Below are positions 1-8,970 of a stretch of 64,000 bases of DNA, one piece after another (positions within the stretch are counted from its first letter, which is position 1; each line of letters opens with the position of its first letter). The stretch spans positions 62,001-126,000 of the forward strand of contig NZ_JABBDX010000004.1 in assembly GCF_012847335.1 (NCBI RefSeq). Reading direction: 5' to 3'. The position numbers and the translations under genes are program-made. This stretch comes from Psychrobacter sp. MF31. Lineage in GTDB: Bacteria > Pseudomonadota > Gammaproteobacteria > Pseudomonadales > Moraxellaceae. The notes below the pieces were generated by a model. That model was not told the DNA's origin and ran no database searches. It saw nothing but the letters and a program-made list of their open reading frames with translations.

Positions 1-105
1 GACCTCCTCGATGACGCTTTGTTTGCTGTTATCACAAGCCGAAATCAAAAGCGCGGCGGCGGCGCTCAAACCAATCGCGAGGGATTTTAATTGCGGGTTC
101 CACAT
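1..105 (-). CDS. Lipoprotein, 5' end only (cut by window edge)
   Basis: Only the first 35 codons lie in the window. They read as a lipoprotein signal peptide: Lys at residue 7, an Ala/Leu-rich core and a lipobox ending I-S-A-C with Cys24, followed by a polar stretch (DNSKQS). Signal peptidase II processing and lipid anchoring are therefore likely. The gene runs off the left edge and is divergent from aroE. A hairpin with a U-tract lies in its leader (145-190). The family cannot be told from 35 residues. Confidence 0.75.
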   Translation of the reverse strand, partial: MWNPQLKSLAIGLSAAAALLISACDNSKQSVIEEV

Positions 106-133
106 GGGCGTAAGTCTCGATATCAACGATGAA

Positions 134-190
134 AAATAAAAAAACAAGGGCAACATCCCTCTGCCAGTTTACCGAACCCTAATGCCCTTG
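134..190 (-). promoter_or_regulatory. Terminator-like leader hairpin before the lipoprotein gene
   Basis: Read on the minus strand, the 8-base arm CAAGGGCA (190-183) pairs with TGCCCTTG (152-145), with a 30-base loop, and is followed at once by seven T, an A and five more T. This is the shape of an intrinsic terminator, but it sits upstream of the lipoprotein ATG (105) with no minus-strand gene before it. It could be an attenuator of the lipoprotein transcript or the end of a short RNA. The long loop makes it weaker than the other terminators here. Confidence 0.45.
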
Positions 191-334
191 ACTAGCGTTT
201 AGGTTACAGATAGTCATCAAGGATTGAGCAAATTTGTTACTGCCAATGGGTTAAAGCAAGATAGTTAAAGCCAGTTTGTTAAAAAGCCTCAGATTGATTA
301 TGATGAGCCATCGCAGATTTTATAAGGCTCAGTT

Positions 335-1162
335 ATGACCGCTCATTTTATGGTGATTGGCAATCCGATCGCCCACAGTAAATCCCCACAGATTCACCAA
401 GCGTTCGCGATGCAAGCAGGGCTTGATATTCGCTACGCTCGGCAACTTTGCCCAAACGATGACGCAAGCTTTATTGCGGTGATTGAAGCGTTTTTTAATG
501 GCGGCGGTATTGGCGCAAATGTCACCGTACCGTTTAAGCAAATGGCGTTTGAGTATTGCCAAAAAAACGGTCAATTGTCAAGTAATGCCGCAGCGGCAGG
601 GGCAGTCAATACCCTTTATTATGAAAATGACGTTTTGATCGGCGACAACACGGACGGTCAAGGGTTGGTCAATCATATGTTAAGTATGGATTGGCAACTG
701 TTGGGGGCAAATATTGCGATTATTGGCGCAGGCGGCGCGGCTCGTGGGGCAATTTTACCGCTCATTAACGCCGGAGCCGCGAGCATTACCCTTGCCAATC
801 GAACGCCAAGCAAAGCTCAAGCATTGATTGATGAGTTGCGCGAAAATAACGCGGCAATCAGCGCTGCCGACATTCGATCTTGCGAAACTAGCGCGTTAAC
901 GGGTGATTTTGACATTATTATTAATGCCACCTCCATTGGTCTTACCGGTGACAAATTGCCGCTGTCAGACGATCTAACTTGCGGCGCGGCTTACGACATG
1001 ATGTATGGTAAAAGCTTGCCGTTTTTGACTCATTTTGAGAGTAAAGGCGCGGCAACCTCTGACGGCTTTGGCATGCTGTTAGCTCAAGCGGCACTCAGCT
1101 TTTTACTTTGGACAGGATTTGCGGCCGATGTTAAACAAGCAAGTAACGCCTTGAATCATTAA
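335..1162 (+). CDS. aroE: Shikimate dehydrogenase (NADP+)
   Basis: AroE reduces 3-dehydroshikimate to shikimate with NADPH in the cytoplasmic shikimate pathway to aromatic amino acids and folate. The 275-residue length is normal. The substrate-binding motif NPIAHSKSP is at residues 10-18, the catalytic Lys68 lies in NVTVPFK, and the NADP-binding glycine loop GAGGAARGA starts near residue 131. AAGG lies seven bases before the ATG. The gene stands alone, divergent from the cut lipoprotein gene and convergent with the FUSC gene only 7 bases beyond its stop, with no clear hairpin between them. Confidence 0.96.
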   Translation: MTAHFMVIGNPIAHSKSPQIHQAFAMQAGLDIRYARQLCPNDDASFIAVIEAFFNGGGIGANVTVPFKQMAFEYCQKNGQLSSNAAAAGAVNTLYYENDVLIGDNTDGQGLVNHMLSMDWQLLGANIAIIGAGGAARGAILPLINAGAASITLANRTPSKAQALIDELRENNAAISAADIRSCETSALTGDFDIIINATSIGLTGDKLPLSDDLTCGAAYDMMYGKSLPFLTHFESKGAATSDGFGMLLAQAALSFLLWTGFAADVKQASNALNH

Positions 1163-1169
1163 GCTGCCG

Positions 1170-2252
1170 TTAGCTAAATTTTGCCAATAAATACGCCTCA
1201 ATTTTTTGAAACGGCGCTTGCAATTTGGAGGAGTGAATCACCCAGCCGCCCGCCAAGCCCACCACGCAGCCAAGCGCGGTATCAATCAGCCTGGCGTTAA
1301 TGATAGCTTGTGAGTGCGCCGCGATCACCGGCAGACCGCTGCCATATTCAGCAATCAAAATGGTCAAGGGCGTAATAAAAATCACCGCAATGGCATAATG
1401 GCGATCAATCATCGATTCAATACAAATCATCATTGCCAAAATCGCCACTGCCACTCCCCAAATACCAAGTCCCAGACTGAGCAACCATCCTGCCAGCAGC
1501 ATACCAATCATCGTCCCAAGCAAGCGATGAAACTGCTTGATCCACATGGATCGCAAATGAATGCCTTGCAAAATAATAAAGCAGCTCACCGCGGCCCAAT
1601 AGGGATTGCTCATTTTCAAAGCAATGGCAAGGCTGAGTGCCACAATCACAAACAGCGTGATAATCAAGCTTTCACTGATCGTATCAGGGCGATAACTGAG
1701 TTCGGGTTTGGGCGAAATAGGTCGCGTTGCTACCAAAAATAGCGAGTACAGCAGTGCCATAGCGATTGCAAAACCACTGCCAAGCATCACCATCCCCGTT
1801 GCCACAAACAGATGCTCAAGCGGCACCGGAATAAATAGCGCAATCGCCGCTGCCATCAAAATAAACAATCCTGCTGGCGGCGCTTGCTGATAATAACGAC
1901 CAAACATCACCACCCCAAAGGCAAGCATCGCAAATACAGGCAGCCTTAAAAAAGGCAGCTGCTGAGTGATAAGCCCAAGCGCAAAACAAAACGCCATAGC
2001 AAAGCCCCAAGCCATCAGCGTCACTATTCTGTCGCCAAGCTTACCGACAAGGGGCGTATTTAAAATGACCATCGCTCCTAAGGAGGCTTTGATGCCCGAG
2101 GGCAGTGCGCCAAAATACGCGCCGACAAACACCGGAAAACTGATGGTCAGCGCCGCCACAATCGGCATATGCCACGGTCTGCGGCTTTGGTTGATGGTCG
2201 TTAGGTGGCGCAGCTCATCTTGAAGCAATTGGCGCGCGCGGTCGTAACTCAT
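1170..2252 (-). CDS. FUSC-family inner-membrane transporter
   Basis: This 360-residue protein consists mainly of hydrophobic helices in two blocks (about residues 28-175 and 195-345) joined by a short polar stretch near residue 180. That is the layout of the fusaric acid resistance / aromatic acid exporter (FUSC) superfamily. It is expected in the inner membrane, exporting organic acids or drugs, but the substrate cannot be read from sequence. AGGA lies 9 bases before the ATG. No membrane-fusion or outer-membrane partner gene is adjacent, unlike aaeAB-type efflux operons. Confidence 0.75.
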   Translation of the reverse strand: MSYDRARQLLQDELRHLTTINQSRRPWHMPIVAALTISFPVFVGAYFGALPSGIKASLGAMVILNTPLVGKLGDRIVTLMAWGFAMAFCFALGLITQQLPFLRLPVFAMLAFGVVMFGRYYQQAPPAGLFILMAAAIALFIPVPLEHLFVATGMVMLGSGFAIAMALLYSLFLVATRPISPKPELSYRPDTISESLIITLFVIVALSLAIALKMSNPYWAAVSCFIILQGIHLRSMWIKQFHRLLGTMIGMLLAGWLLSLGLGIWGVAVAILAMMICIESMIDRHYAIAVIFITPLTILIAEYGSGLPVIAAHSQAIINARLIDTALGCVVGLAGGWVIHSSKLQAPFQKIEAYLLAKFS

Positions 2253-2551
2253 AAACGAAAATCCTAAGGTTGTTAACTTGACTTTAGTTGGTTTAGGCGT
2301 AGCTTAATAGGAATGGTAAGGACAAGCTAAGTTAGATACCCTCAGCAAGTATTAGATTTTAAATAACAAAAATTTATTGCTTACTTAAATTTACATGAAT
2401 AAAAATTATAAATAGTAGTTTTACAGCGATCAAGCTTTTATACTAAAAGCCATGCTGACCTTTAGATTTAAACTAAGTGCTTTAAAGTAATTGTTTTATA
2501 TCAAAAATTTTAACTTTTTAAATCACACTCACCTTTTAAATAATAAGAGAA
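2253..2551. other. AT-rich divergent spacer
   Basis: The spacer separates the divergent FUSC and acyl-CoA dehydrogenase genes and is very AT-rich. A -10-like TATACT at 2439-2444 points toward the dehydrogenase, but the -35 region is poor. I see no hairpin or small gene with a ribosome site. Confidence 0.5.
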
Positions 2552-4378
2552 ATGAATATGTTAACGTATAAAGCCCCGCTTCGTGATATCAAATTTTTGA
2601 TTAATGACGTTTTTGATTATCAATCCCATTACAAAACCCTTGATAACGGCGCGAACGCTGACCCTGAAACGGTCGATATGATCTTGCAAGGCATGGCAGA
2701 TTTTGCTGAAAACGTTTTGGCGCCCATTTATCAACCGGCGGACGCTGAAGGCTGTCACTTTAATAACGGCGAGGTCACCACCCCAAAGGGCTTTAAAGAA
2801 GCTTATCAGCAGTTTGTTGAGGGCGGCTGGCAGGGTATCTCTTATCCTGAAGAATACGGCGGGATGAACTTGCCGATGTCCTTAAACCTAATCAAAGCTG
2901 AAATGATTGGGACGGCAAACTGGCCTTGGGCGATGTATCCGGGGCTATCCACAGGCTGCATCAATACCCTTTTACAATACGGTACGCAGGCGCAAAAAGA
3001 CACCTATTTACCAAAGCTGGTTGAAGGCAGCTGGTCGGGAACCATGTGCTTGACCGAGCCGCAATGTGGCACGGATTTAGGTCAGGTCAAATCCAAAGCC
3101 ATTCCGCAGGACGACGGCACGTATAAGCTTTCTGGCACCAAGATTTTTATTTCAAGCGGTGAGCATGACTTAACTGAAAACATCATTCACATTGTGCTGG
3201 CACGCCTTCCCGATGCGCCTGAAGGCACCAAAGGTATCTCGTTGTTTATTGTACCAAAATTTTTGCCCAATGATGCAGGCGAACTTGGTGAACGAAACGG
3301 CGTCACTTGCGGCTCGATTGAGCACAAAATGGGCATCAGCTCATCCGCCACTTGTGTGCTTAACTTTGATGCCGCGACCGCCTTTTTGATTGGTGAGCCG
3401 AACAAAGGCTTAAAAGCCATGTTTACCTTTATGAACACCGCTCGCATTGGTACCGGAATTGAAGGTCTTGCGCATACCGAGCTGTCCTTTCAAAACGCCT
3501 TGCCTTATGCCAAAGAGCGCCGCTCCATGCGCGCGTTATCAGGCGCTAAAGACCCCGAAAAAGTTGCCGATGCCATCATTCATCACGCTGATGTTCGCCG
3601 GATGCTACTGACCCAAAAGGCGTTTGCTGAAGGCGGTCGCTCGATGATTTATCATGCGGGGCGCTACGCCGATAAAATGACCCAAGGTATCGTTAATGGC
3701 GATGATGAAGAATTTGCCAAATGGGATGACAAGCTTGGCTTTTATACGCCGATTTTAAAGGGCTTTTTGACCGAACTTGGCATTGAAGCTGCCAAACATG
3801 GTCAGCAAGTTTACGGCGGTCACGGCTATATTAAAGAGTGGGGTATGGAGCTGATTGCGCGTGATGCTCGAATTGCCACCATGTACGAAGGCACCACGGG
3901 CGTTCAGGCGCTTGACTTATTAGGTCGCAAAGTCATTTTGCAGTCCAAAGGCAAGATCATCCGCGATTACACCTCAAACATCATGAAATGGTGCGGCGAG
4001 TATGCCCTTGATAAAGACATGCGCAAATTTGTTTGGGCGCTCACCAAGCTTTGTGCCGAATGGAACACCCTAACCGTCCGCCTCATGCTCATGGCTCGAA
4101 AAGACCGCGAGATCATCTCAGCCGCCTCGGATGACTTTTTGATGTATTCAGGCTACGTCATGATGGGCTACCACTGGGCGCGGATGGCAGCCATTGCTTA
4201 TGACAAGCTCAAAAACGGCGGCACGGAATCGCCCGAATTTTACACCGCCAAAGTGCAAACGGCTGATTTTTACTTTGATAAAATTTTGCCGCGAACTTCA
4301 GGTCACGCTGAAGGCATGGTTGCCCCAAGCGAGAGCATGATGGCAATGGATATTGACAGCTTTGCGTTTCTTGATTAA
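2552..4378 (+). CDS. Acyl-CoA dehydrogenase, long form with C-terminal domain
   Basis: This flavoprotein of 608 residues is longer than the ~380-residue short-chain enzymes because it carries the extra C-terminal domain of the DmdC-like group (annotated in relatives as 3-methylmercaptopropionyl-CoA or long-chain acyl-CoA dehydrogenases). It oxidises an acyl-CoA at C2-C3 and passes electrons to ETF. The middle-domain motif MCLTEPQCGTDLG and the MYEGTTGVQALDLLGRK segment, where this family has its catalytic Glu, are intact. Relatives tend to begin near the second Met (2558, MLTYKAPLRD), which also has the better spacing to AAGAG. It is monocistronic with its own terminator. The true substrate is unknown. 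Confidence 0.88.
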   Translation: MNMLTYKAPLRDIKFLINDVFDYQSHYKTLDNGANADPETVDMILQGMADFAENVLAPIYQPADAEGCHFNNGEVTTPKGFKEAYQQFVEGGWQGISYPEEYGGMNLPMSLNLIKAEMIGTANWPWAMYPGLSTGCINTLLQYGTQAQKDTYLPKLVEGSWSGTMCLTEPQCGTDLGQVKSKAIPQDDGTYKLSGTKIFISSGEHDLTENIIHIVLARLPDAPEGTKGISLFIVPKFLPNDAGELGERNGVTCGSIEHKMGISSSATCVLNFDAATAFLIGEPNKGLKAMFTFMNTARIGTGIEGLAHTELSFQNALPYAKERRSMRALSGAKDPEKVADAIIHHADVRRMLLTQKAFAEGGRSMIYHAGRYADKMTQGIVNGDDEEFAKWDDKLGFYTPILKGFLTELGIEAAKHGQQVYGGHGYIKEWGMELIARDARIATMYEGTTGVQALDLLGRKVILQSKGKIIRDYTSNIMKWCGEYALDKDMRKFVWALTKLCAEWNTLTVRLMLMARKDREIISAASDDFLMYSGYVMMGYHWARMAAIAYDKLKNGGTESPEFYTAKVQTADFYFDKILPRTSGHAEGMVAPSESMMAMDIDSFAFLD

Positions 4379-4413
4379 TTAACTAATTAATTAGCTAATG
4401 AATAATAAGTTCT

Positions 4414-4442
4414 AAAAAAGCGCTCAAGTTGGGCGCTTTTTT
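4414..4442 (+). terminator. Intrinsic terminator after acyl-CoA dehydrogenase
   Basis: A GCGCTC / GGGCGC stem is flanked by an A-run and a six-T run, 36 bases after the stop codon. Confidence 0.85.
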
Positions 4443-4622
4443 AATGGTAACTACTGAACTTTCAGCAAATTTTTTACCGCAAAATTGTATTAAGGCAAAC
4501 TTACAAAAGCGCATCACGAACGTCTCAAACCTTCATTGTGAATAGCAGATTATTTTTTTAAGCTAAATTAACAGCGAAAAATTTAAAAGATAACTATCAA
4601 AGAAATAATGAGGTCAATTAAA

Positions 4623-5078
4623 ATGAGAACTTTTAAAAGTTTAAGCGCCGTAGTGCTATCGTCAGCACTTTTATTGGCAAGCTTGAGCATGACCGCCCAA
4701 GCTCAAAATACGGCGGCTACGGCAACGCCCATTCAGTTTACCAAAGGTCAAGTCAGCACCGTTATCAGCGGCAAGCTGTTGCCAAAGCAAGACGCTCAGT
4801 GGTATCAATTTAAAGCAACCGCCGGTCAATTTGCGCTGATTAATATCACGCTGCTTGCAGGAACGTCTGAGACCGCCAACGTTGGTGTTTTATACATGCC
4901 TGACGGCAGCTATGACGGCAATAAAGGCGGCATCGTTTATCAAGGTTGTCTACCAAAAACTGGCACTTATAAGCTAAAAATGGGTCGCAATTTGATGGCA
5001 ACTCATGGCAAAACGGCAGGCTACCGAACTGAAGTGATTATTTTTCCAGAATACGCCAGCCGTGAGCTTTGCAATTAG
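4623..5078 (+). CDS. Secreted protein of unknown function
   Basis: A 151-residue exported protein. Residues 1-27 form a signal peptide (Arg and Lys, hydrophobic core, cleavage near A-Q-A). The mature part is rich in Gly, Thr and beta-prone segments (QWYQFKATAGQFALINITL; GTYKLKMG), which resembles the pre-peptidase C-terminal (PPC) beta-sandwich, by eye only. Two Cys in the mature part could form a disulfide. An in-frame ATG at 4608 is less likely to be the start: the TGAGG that overlaps it sits nine bases before the ATG at 4623. No partner gene is apparent. Confidence 0.7.
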   Translation: MRTFKSLSAVVLSSALLLASLSMTAQAQNTAATATPIQFTKGQVSTVISGKLLPKQDAQWYQFKATAGQFALINITLLAGTSETANVGVLYMPDGSYDGNKGGIVYQGCLPKTGTYKLKMGRNLMATHGKTAGYRTEVIIFPEYASRELCN

Positions 5079-5097
5079 TGTTGCAGCTTAAACGGCA

Positions 5098-5502
5098 CTA
5101 AATGAACAAATCGGTAATCGGCGCAGGGCAACTTGCCAAGATTTTTTTATGATAAATGTCGCTTAAGTCCTCAACTTCAACGCAAATTTGCAAGGTGGCA
5201 CGACCGGACTGCGAATCACAAAGTGCCGTTTCAATGGTCGTGACCAACAGCGCCGCAAGCTGATTTTTAATATCTTCATCGCGACCTGCCATGATTTTTA
5301 ATTGCGCGTAAATAAAGCCTTGGGCTTGCTCATCGTCCTCAACGCCCACCAAAAAACTTGGAACGCTGAGCAGTCGCGATTTAATATCGGTGGCTGATTT
5401 AAAATGACCGCTGTCCCAAAGGGCTTTATTGAGTGTTTTAAGTAACTGCTCGCTGTGGGGAATGACGACATTTGGCGTGGCTTGAATGGTTAAATGGGGC
5501 AT
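5098..5502 (-). CDS. 5-carboxymethyl-2-hydroxymuconate isomerase-like tautomerase
   Basis: A 134-residue member of the CHMI branch of the tautomerase superfamily. These enzymes use an N-terminal Pro, exposed after Met removal, as the general base. Two ATG codons stand in tandem (5505 and 5502). Only the second yields Met-Pro-His-Leu with Pro2, and it also has the better spacing to AAGGA, so I chose 5502. The rest of the homoprotocatechuate degradation pathway is not nearby, so the physiological substrate is unclear. It is convergent with the secreted protein gene, with 19 bases between. Confidence 0.8.
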   Translation of the reverse strand: MPHLTIQATPNVVIPHSEQLLKTLNKALWDSGHFKSATDIKSRLLSVPSFLVGVEDDEQAQGFIYAQLKIMAGRDEDIKNQLAALLVTTIETALCDSQSGRATLQICVEVEDLSDIYHKKILASCPAPITDLFI

Positions 5503-5542
5503 CATTTTTCCTTGTTATAATCAATTATTGTTGTAATAACTA

Positions 5543-6016
5543 CTAAGAGGTTTCGGCTATATCAGCAAATTTAGCCGTTAAAGCCGTTGCCAAATCCTTT
5601 GGGGACAATTCAATTTCTAAACCGCGGCGACCGGCGCTGACAAAGATGGTGGCAAAGTTATTTGCCGTCGTGTCAATCACCGTTGGTAGTCGTTTTTTCT
5701 GACCTAAGGGGCTCACGCCGCCCAAAACGTAACCGGTACTTTTGAGCACTAAGTTTGGGTCTGCCAGTTGCACTTTTTTGCAGCCAAGTGCTTTTGCCAT
5801 TTTTTTAAAGTTTAACGTCGTGGTGACTGGAACAATCGCTACGGCAAGCGCTTTGCTGTCGGTTTGAACAACCAACGTTTTAAAAATCTGCGCGCCATCC
5901 TTATTCATTTTTTCAGCGGCTTCCAGCCCAAACGACGCGGCGTTACTGTCGTGGTCGAACTCATGAATGCGGTAGGTTAATTTGAGCTTATCAGCAAGGT
6001 TAATGGCAGGCGTCAT
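5543..6016 (-). CDS. ybaK: Cys-tRNA(Pro)/Cys-tRNA(Cys) deacylase YbaK
   Basis: YbaK/EbsC-family editing enzymes hydrolyse Cys-tRNA(Pro) formed by prolyl-tRNA synthetase error. The 157-residue length fits. The family pattern is visible in the N-terminal HEFDHDS, in QIFKTLVVQTD, and in GYVLGGVSPLGQKKRLPTV, the conserved loop of the YbaK pocket. The frame extends upstream to a TTG, but the ATG at 6016 has GGAG five bases before it (GGAGAATCA), the same layout as ettA, and was chosen. It lies 40 bases upstream of the tautomerase gene on the same strand and may be co-transcribed with it. Confidence 0.92.
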   Translation of the reverse strand: MTPAINLADKLKLTYRIHEFDHDSNAASFGLEAAEKMNKDGAQIFKTLVVQTDSKALAVAIVPVTTTLNFKKMAKALGCKKVQLADPNLVLKSTGYVLGGVSPLGQKKRLPTVIDTTANNFATIFVSAGRRGLEIELSPKDLATALTAKFADIAETS

Positions 6017-6211
6017 TGATTCTCCAGTAAAATACGACAAAATTTCGGCTAAAAAATTGTTAAAGTCATCTCATCTTACGCAAAATAGATGCTGAAATAA
6101 ACCATTTTAAGTGCTGGTTAATAAAGTGTATATATCGCTTTGATGGCTTTTATGGCATCATAATCAGCATGCTATTGCCCATTTGACCACTTTTTTAGTT
6201 ATGATTAATCT

Positions 6212-8887
6212 ATGATGATGCCAAAATTTTTACAAAATAAAGCCAAGCGCAAGGTCAGTAAAACAACATTGCCACTGCCTTACGCCAATGCGCCCATCAA
6301 TCAGCTGTACCGAAAGCTGTCGGGACAAGCGCTTGATGTGGCGGTCAAGCCAAAATTGCTTGGCGATCTGCCAAATATTATTGATGACGGCACGCTTACC
6401 TTTTATGTGCTGCAAGATTATTCGCGATCGAACAGCATTTTGATCGATTTGCAGTCACAAGAGTATGGCTTGCCGCCAGCGCTTGCTCAAGTTCAAGATG
6501 CCGCGCACCACATCGATGAAAACGCGGCGATTGTCTTTTTGCATCATCCCAAAGCCAAAAATGATCAGCTTTCTCCGCGATTAGCAAGGCTTGTGGCGGC
6601 AAGTTTGCAGTTTCCTGAACTCAACATTCAACTGGTTCCGGTGTCCATTTTGTGGGGTCGCGCCCCTGAAAAAGAGGACTCGCTGTTTAAACTTTTGGTC
6701 GCGGACAACTGGCAAGACCCAAGCATCAGCAAGCAGCTGTTTAATATCGGCGTGATGGGTCGCGATACTTTTGTTCAGTTTCATGAGCCGCAGGAGTTGC
6801 GGGCGTTGATTCAAGATTATTTATTTGACGGTGAGGACGCGCCAACTGATTTGGTCAATTCAAATCTTCATCAAACAACCAGTAGCCGCGACCTTATTAG
6901 CACCGATATTGCCAATCGCGAGTTGGTTCAGCATTTACAATCGCAACTGGGCGGCTATTTGGATAAGCAGCGCGCTTGTATGCTGGGTCCTGATTTGTCC
7001 GATAAGCGCAACTTGGTGGACAAACTTATTTACTCGCCGGCGCTCAAACATGCCATCGAGCGTGAAGCCGACGAAGAAAACATCAGCGAAAAAGAAGCTC
7101 GGGCTCGGGCGCGCGGCTATGCTTATGAGATGGTCAATGACTACTCTTATCCGATCATCCGCGTGTTTGATAAGTTTTTGACTTGGCTCTGGACTCAGCT
7201 TTATGATGGCGTTGAGGTTCATCATTTTGAGCGCGTTCGGGCATTGGCAGCGGATTATGAGGTCATTTATGTGCCTTGTCATCGCAGCCATGTGGATTAT
7301 TTATTGCTATCCTACGTGATTTATAAGCGTGGCTTGAGTATCCCTTACATTGCTGCCGGTGACAATTTGGACGCGCCGGTTTTAGGGTCACTACTTCGCG
7401 GCGCGGTGGCGTTTTTTATCCGCCGAAGCTTTCGCGGCAATGCCCTTTATACGGCGGTGCTTCGTGAATATTTGCACACGCTGATCACTCGAAATACGCC
7501 GATTGAATATTTTATTGAAGGTGGTCGCTCACGATCAGGACGGCTATTGCCGCCAAAAATGGGCATGCTCGCGATGACGGTTCATAGCCAACTTCGTAAA
7601 ACCAATAAACCGGTGGTCTTTATCCCCACCTTTATCGGCTATGAGCGCATCATGGAAGGCGGCACCTATATTGGCGAGCTTAAAGGCAAACCCAAAGAGT
7701 CCGAGTCACTCATGGGACTGTTAAAGGTCAGCCGAAAAATCGAGCGTATTTTTGGGGATGTTCATTTAAGCTTTGGAACGCCCTTGTATTTAAGCGATTT
7801 TATGACCAAGTTTGATGTCGCGCCAAACAGCTTGCCGCCCGATCGCACCGACACGCCATTTGATAAAAACGCCAGCGCTATGGTGGATAATATCGGCGTG
7901 AAAATCATGCAAAATATCAATAAAGCGGCGGTGATTAATCCGGTGTCACTGCTTTCACTGGTCTTATTATCCGCACCAAAAAACGCCCTTGATGAAAACG
8001 TTTGCCGCGAGCAAATCGCCCTTTATCAAGGTATTGCCCGAGCGATGCCGTATGCCGATGATACCGTCATCACCGAGTTGACGCCGCAGCAAATCATCGA
8101 TTATGGCATTAAGCTTAAACTTATTGAGCGAACGCCGCACGTGTTAGGCGATATTATCAAAGTTGCCGATAAGCAAGCCGCGCTGCTCAGCTATTTCCGA
8201 AATAACATCTTGCACGTGTTTATTTTGCTATCGTTTTTGGCGGCGCTTGTGGCGCGAAACGGTCGCATTAAACGCAGCCGATTTGATGAGATCGTCACCC
8301 GACTTTATCCGTTTTTACAAAGCGAGCTATTTTTATATTATCCGGCGCACGGTTTGATGGCGGTACTTAATCAAAAAATTGACAACCTCATTGAGCATCA
8401 ATTGATTGTGGATTTGGGCGATGGCTATTTGAGCATTCCGGATGCCAATAGTCGTCACTATCAGCAGTTAGAAGTTCTGGCAGCTCCCGTGGCGCAAAGC
8501 CTTGAGCGCTATTTTATGACCCTTGTTTTACTATCGCAGCAAGGCTCGGGCAATTTGACTGCCGATGAAGTTATTGATTTGTGTCATTTGCTTGGTCAGC
8601 GCTTGTCCGTACTTTATGCTGATGATATTCCAGACTTTTTTGACCGATCGCTGTTTATCAGCTTTGTGAATGCGCTGATTCGTTTAGATTATTTGCAAAA
8701 AGATGAGGCAACGGGCGTATTAAGCTTTGATCAGCGCATTGATGACATTGCTTATTATGCCAAATATGTGCTTAGCCCCGATGTGATGCAAATTTTAAAG
8801 CAAGTGGCAAGCCTTGATGAGGTCGCGATGACTCATGCGATGACGGAAATTAATAAGAAAAAATCGCTTTTTAGCCGAAAACGCTAA
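6212..8887 (+). CDS. plsB: Glycerol-3-phosphate 1-O-acyltransferase
   Basis: PlsB makes lysophosphatidic acid from glycerol-3-phosphate and acyl-CoA/ACP, the first step of membrane phospholipid synthesis, at the inner membrane face. At 891 residues it has the long gammaproteobacterial form. The acyltransferase HX4D motif HRSHVDYL is at residues 357-364 and the glycerol-phosphate-binding EGGRSRSGR at 436-444. Three ATGs in a row (MMMPKF) follow no clear Shine-Dalgarno, so the exact start is uncertain by two codons. The downstream terminator is shared with ettA. Confidence 0.96.
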   Translation: MMMPKFLQNKAKRKVSKTTLPLPYANAPINQLYRKLSGQALDVAVKPKLLGDLPNIIDDGTLTFYVLQDYSRSNSILIDLQSQEYGLPPALAQVQDAAHHIDENAAIVFLHHPKAKNDQLSPRLARLVAASLQFPELNIQLVPVSILWGRAPEKEDSLFKLLVADNWQDPSISKQLFNIGVMGRDTFVQFHEPQELRALIQDYLFDGEDAPTDLVNSNLHQTTSSRDLISTDIANRELVQHLQSQLGGYLDKQRACMLGPDLSDKRNLVDKLIYSPALKHAIEREADEENISEKEARARARGYAYEMVNDYSYPIIRVFDKFLTWLWTQLYDGVEVHHFERVRALAADYEVIYVPCHRSHVDYLLLSYVIYKRGLSIPYIAAGDNLDAPVLGSLLRGAVAFFIRRSFRGNALYTAVLREYLHTLITRNTPIEYFIEGGRSRSGRLLPPKMGMLAMTVHSQLRKTNKPVVFIPTFIGYERIMEGGTYIGELKGKPKESESLMGLLKVSRKIERIFGDVHLSFGTPLYLSDFMTKFDVAPNSLPPDRTDTPFDKNASAMVDNIGVKIMQNINKAAVINPVSLLSLVLLSAPKNALDENVCREQIALYQGIARAMPYADDTVITELTPQQIIDYGIKLKLIERTPHVLGDIIKVADKQAALLSYFRNNILHVFILLSFLAALVARNGRIKRSRFDEIVTRLYPFLQSELFLYYPAHGLMAVLNQKIDNLIEHQLIVDLGDGYLSIPDANSRHYQQLEVLAAPVAQSLERYFMTLVLLSQQGSGNLTADEVIDLCHLLGQRLSVLYADDIPDFFDRSLFISFVNALIRLDYLQKDEATGVLSFDQRIDDIAYYAKYVLSPDVMQILKQVASLDEVAMTHAMTEINKKKSLFSRKR

Positions 8888-8917
8888 TTAAAAAAAGTTA
8901 ATTGAAATACCAACAAT

Positions 8918-8951
8918 AAAAAAGACCGCTTAAATTGAGCGGTCTTTTTTT
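8918..8951. terminator. Bidirectional terminator between plsB and ettA
   Basis: The perfect stem AGACCGCT / AGCGGTCT is flanked by A-runs on one side and T-runs on the other, between convergent stops at 8887 and 8971. It can serve both strands. Confidence 0.9.
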
Positions 8952-8970
8952 AATGTTCACCATTTATCTA

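Noticed and set aside
145-190. tRNA gene near the lipoprotein leader (GGTTCGGTAAAC looks T-loop-like)
   Set aside because: No cloverleaf arms can be placed around it.
1314-1742. 142-codon plus-strand frame opposite the FUSC gene, and other long opposite-strand frames such as 26952-27365
   Set aside because: They are antisense shadows: composition is odd (His/Asn/Gln-rich or low-complexity), no ribosome sites, and the opposite frame encodes a recognised protein.
4376-4394. TTAATTAACTAATTAATTA tract after the acyl-CoA dehydrogenase stop
   Set aside because: Simple AT palindrome overlapping the stop region. The GC-rich hairpin just downstream is the terminator.
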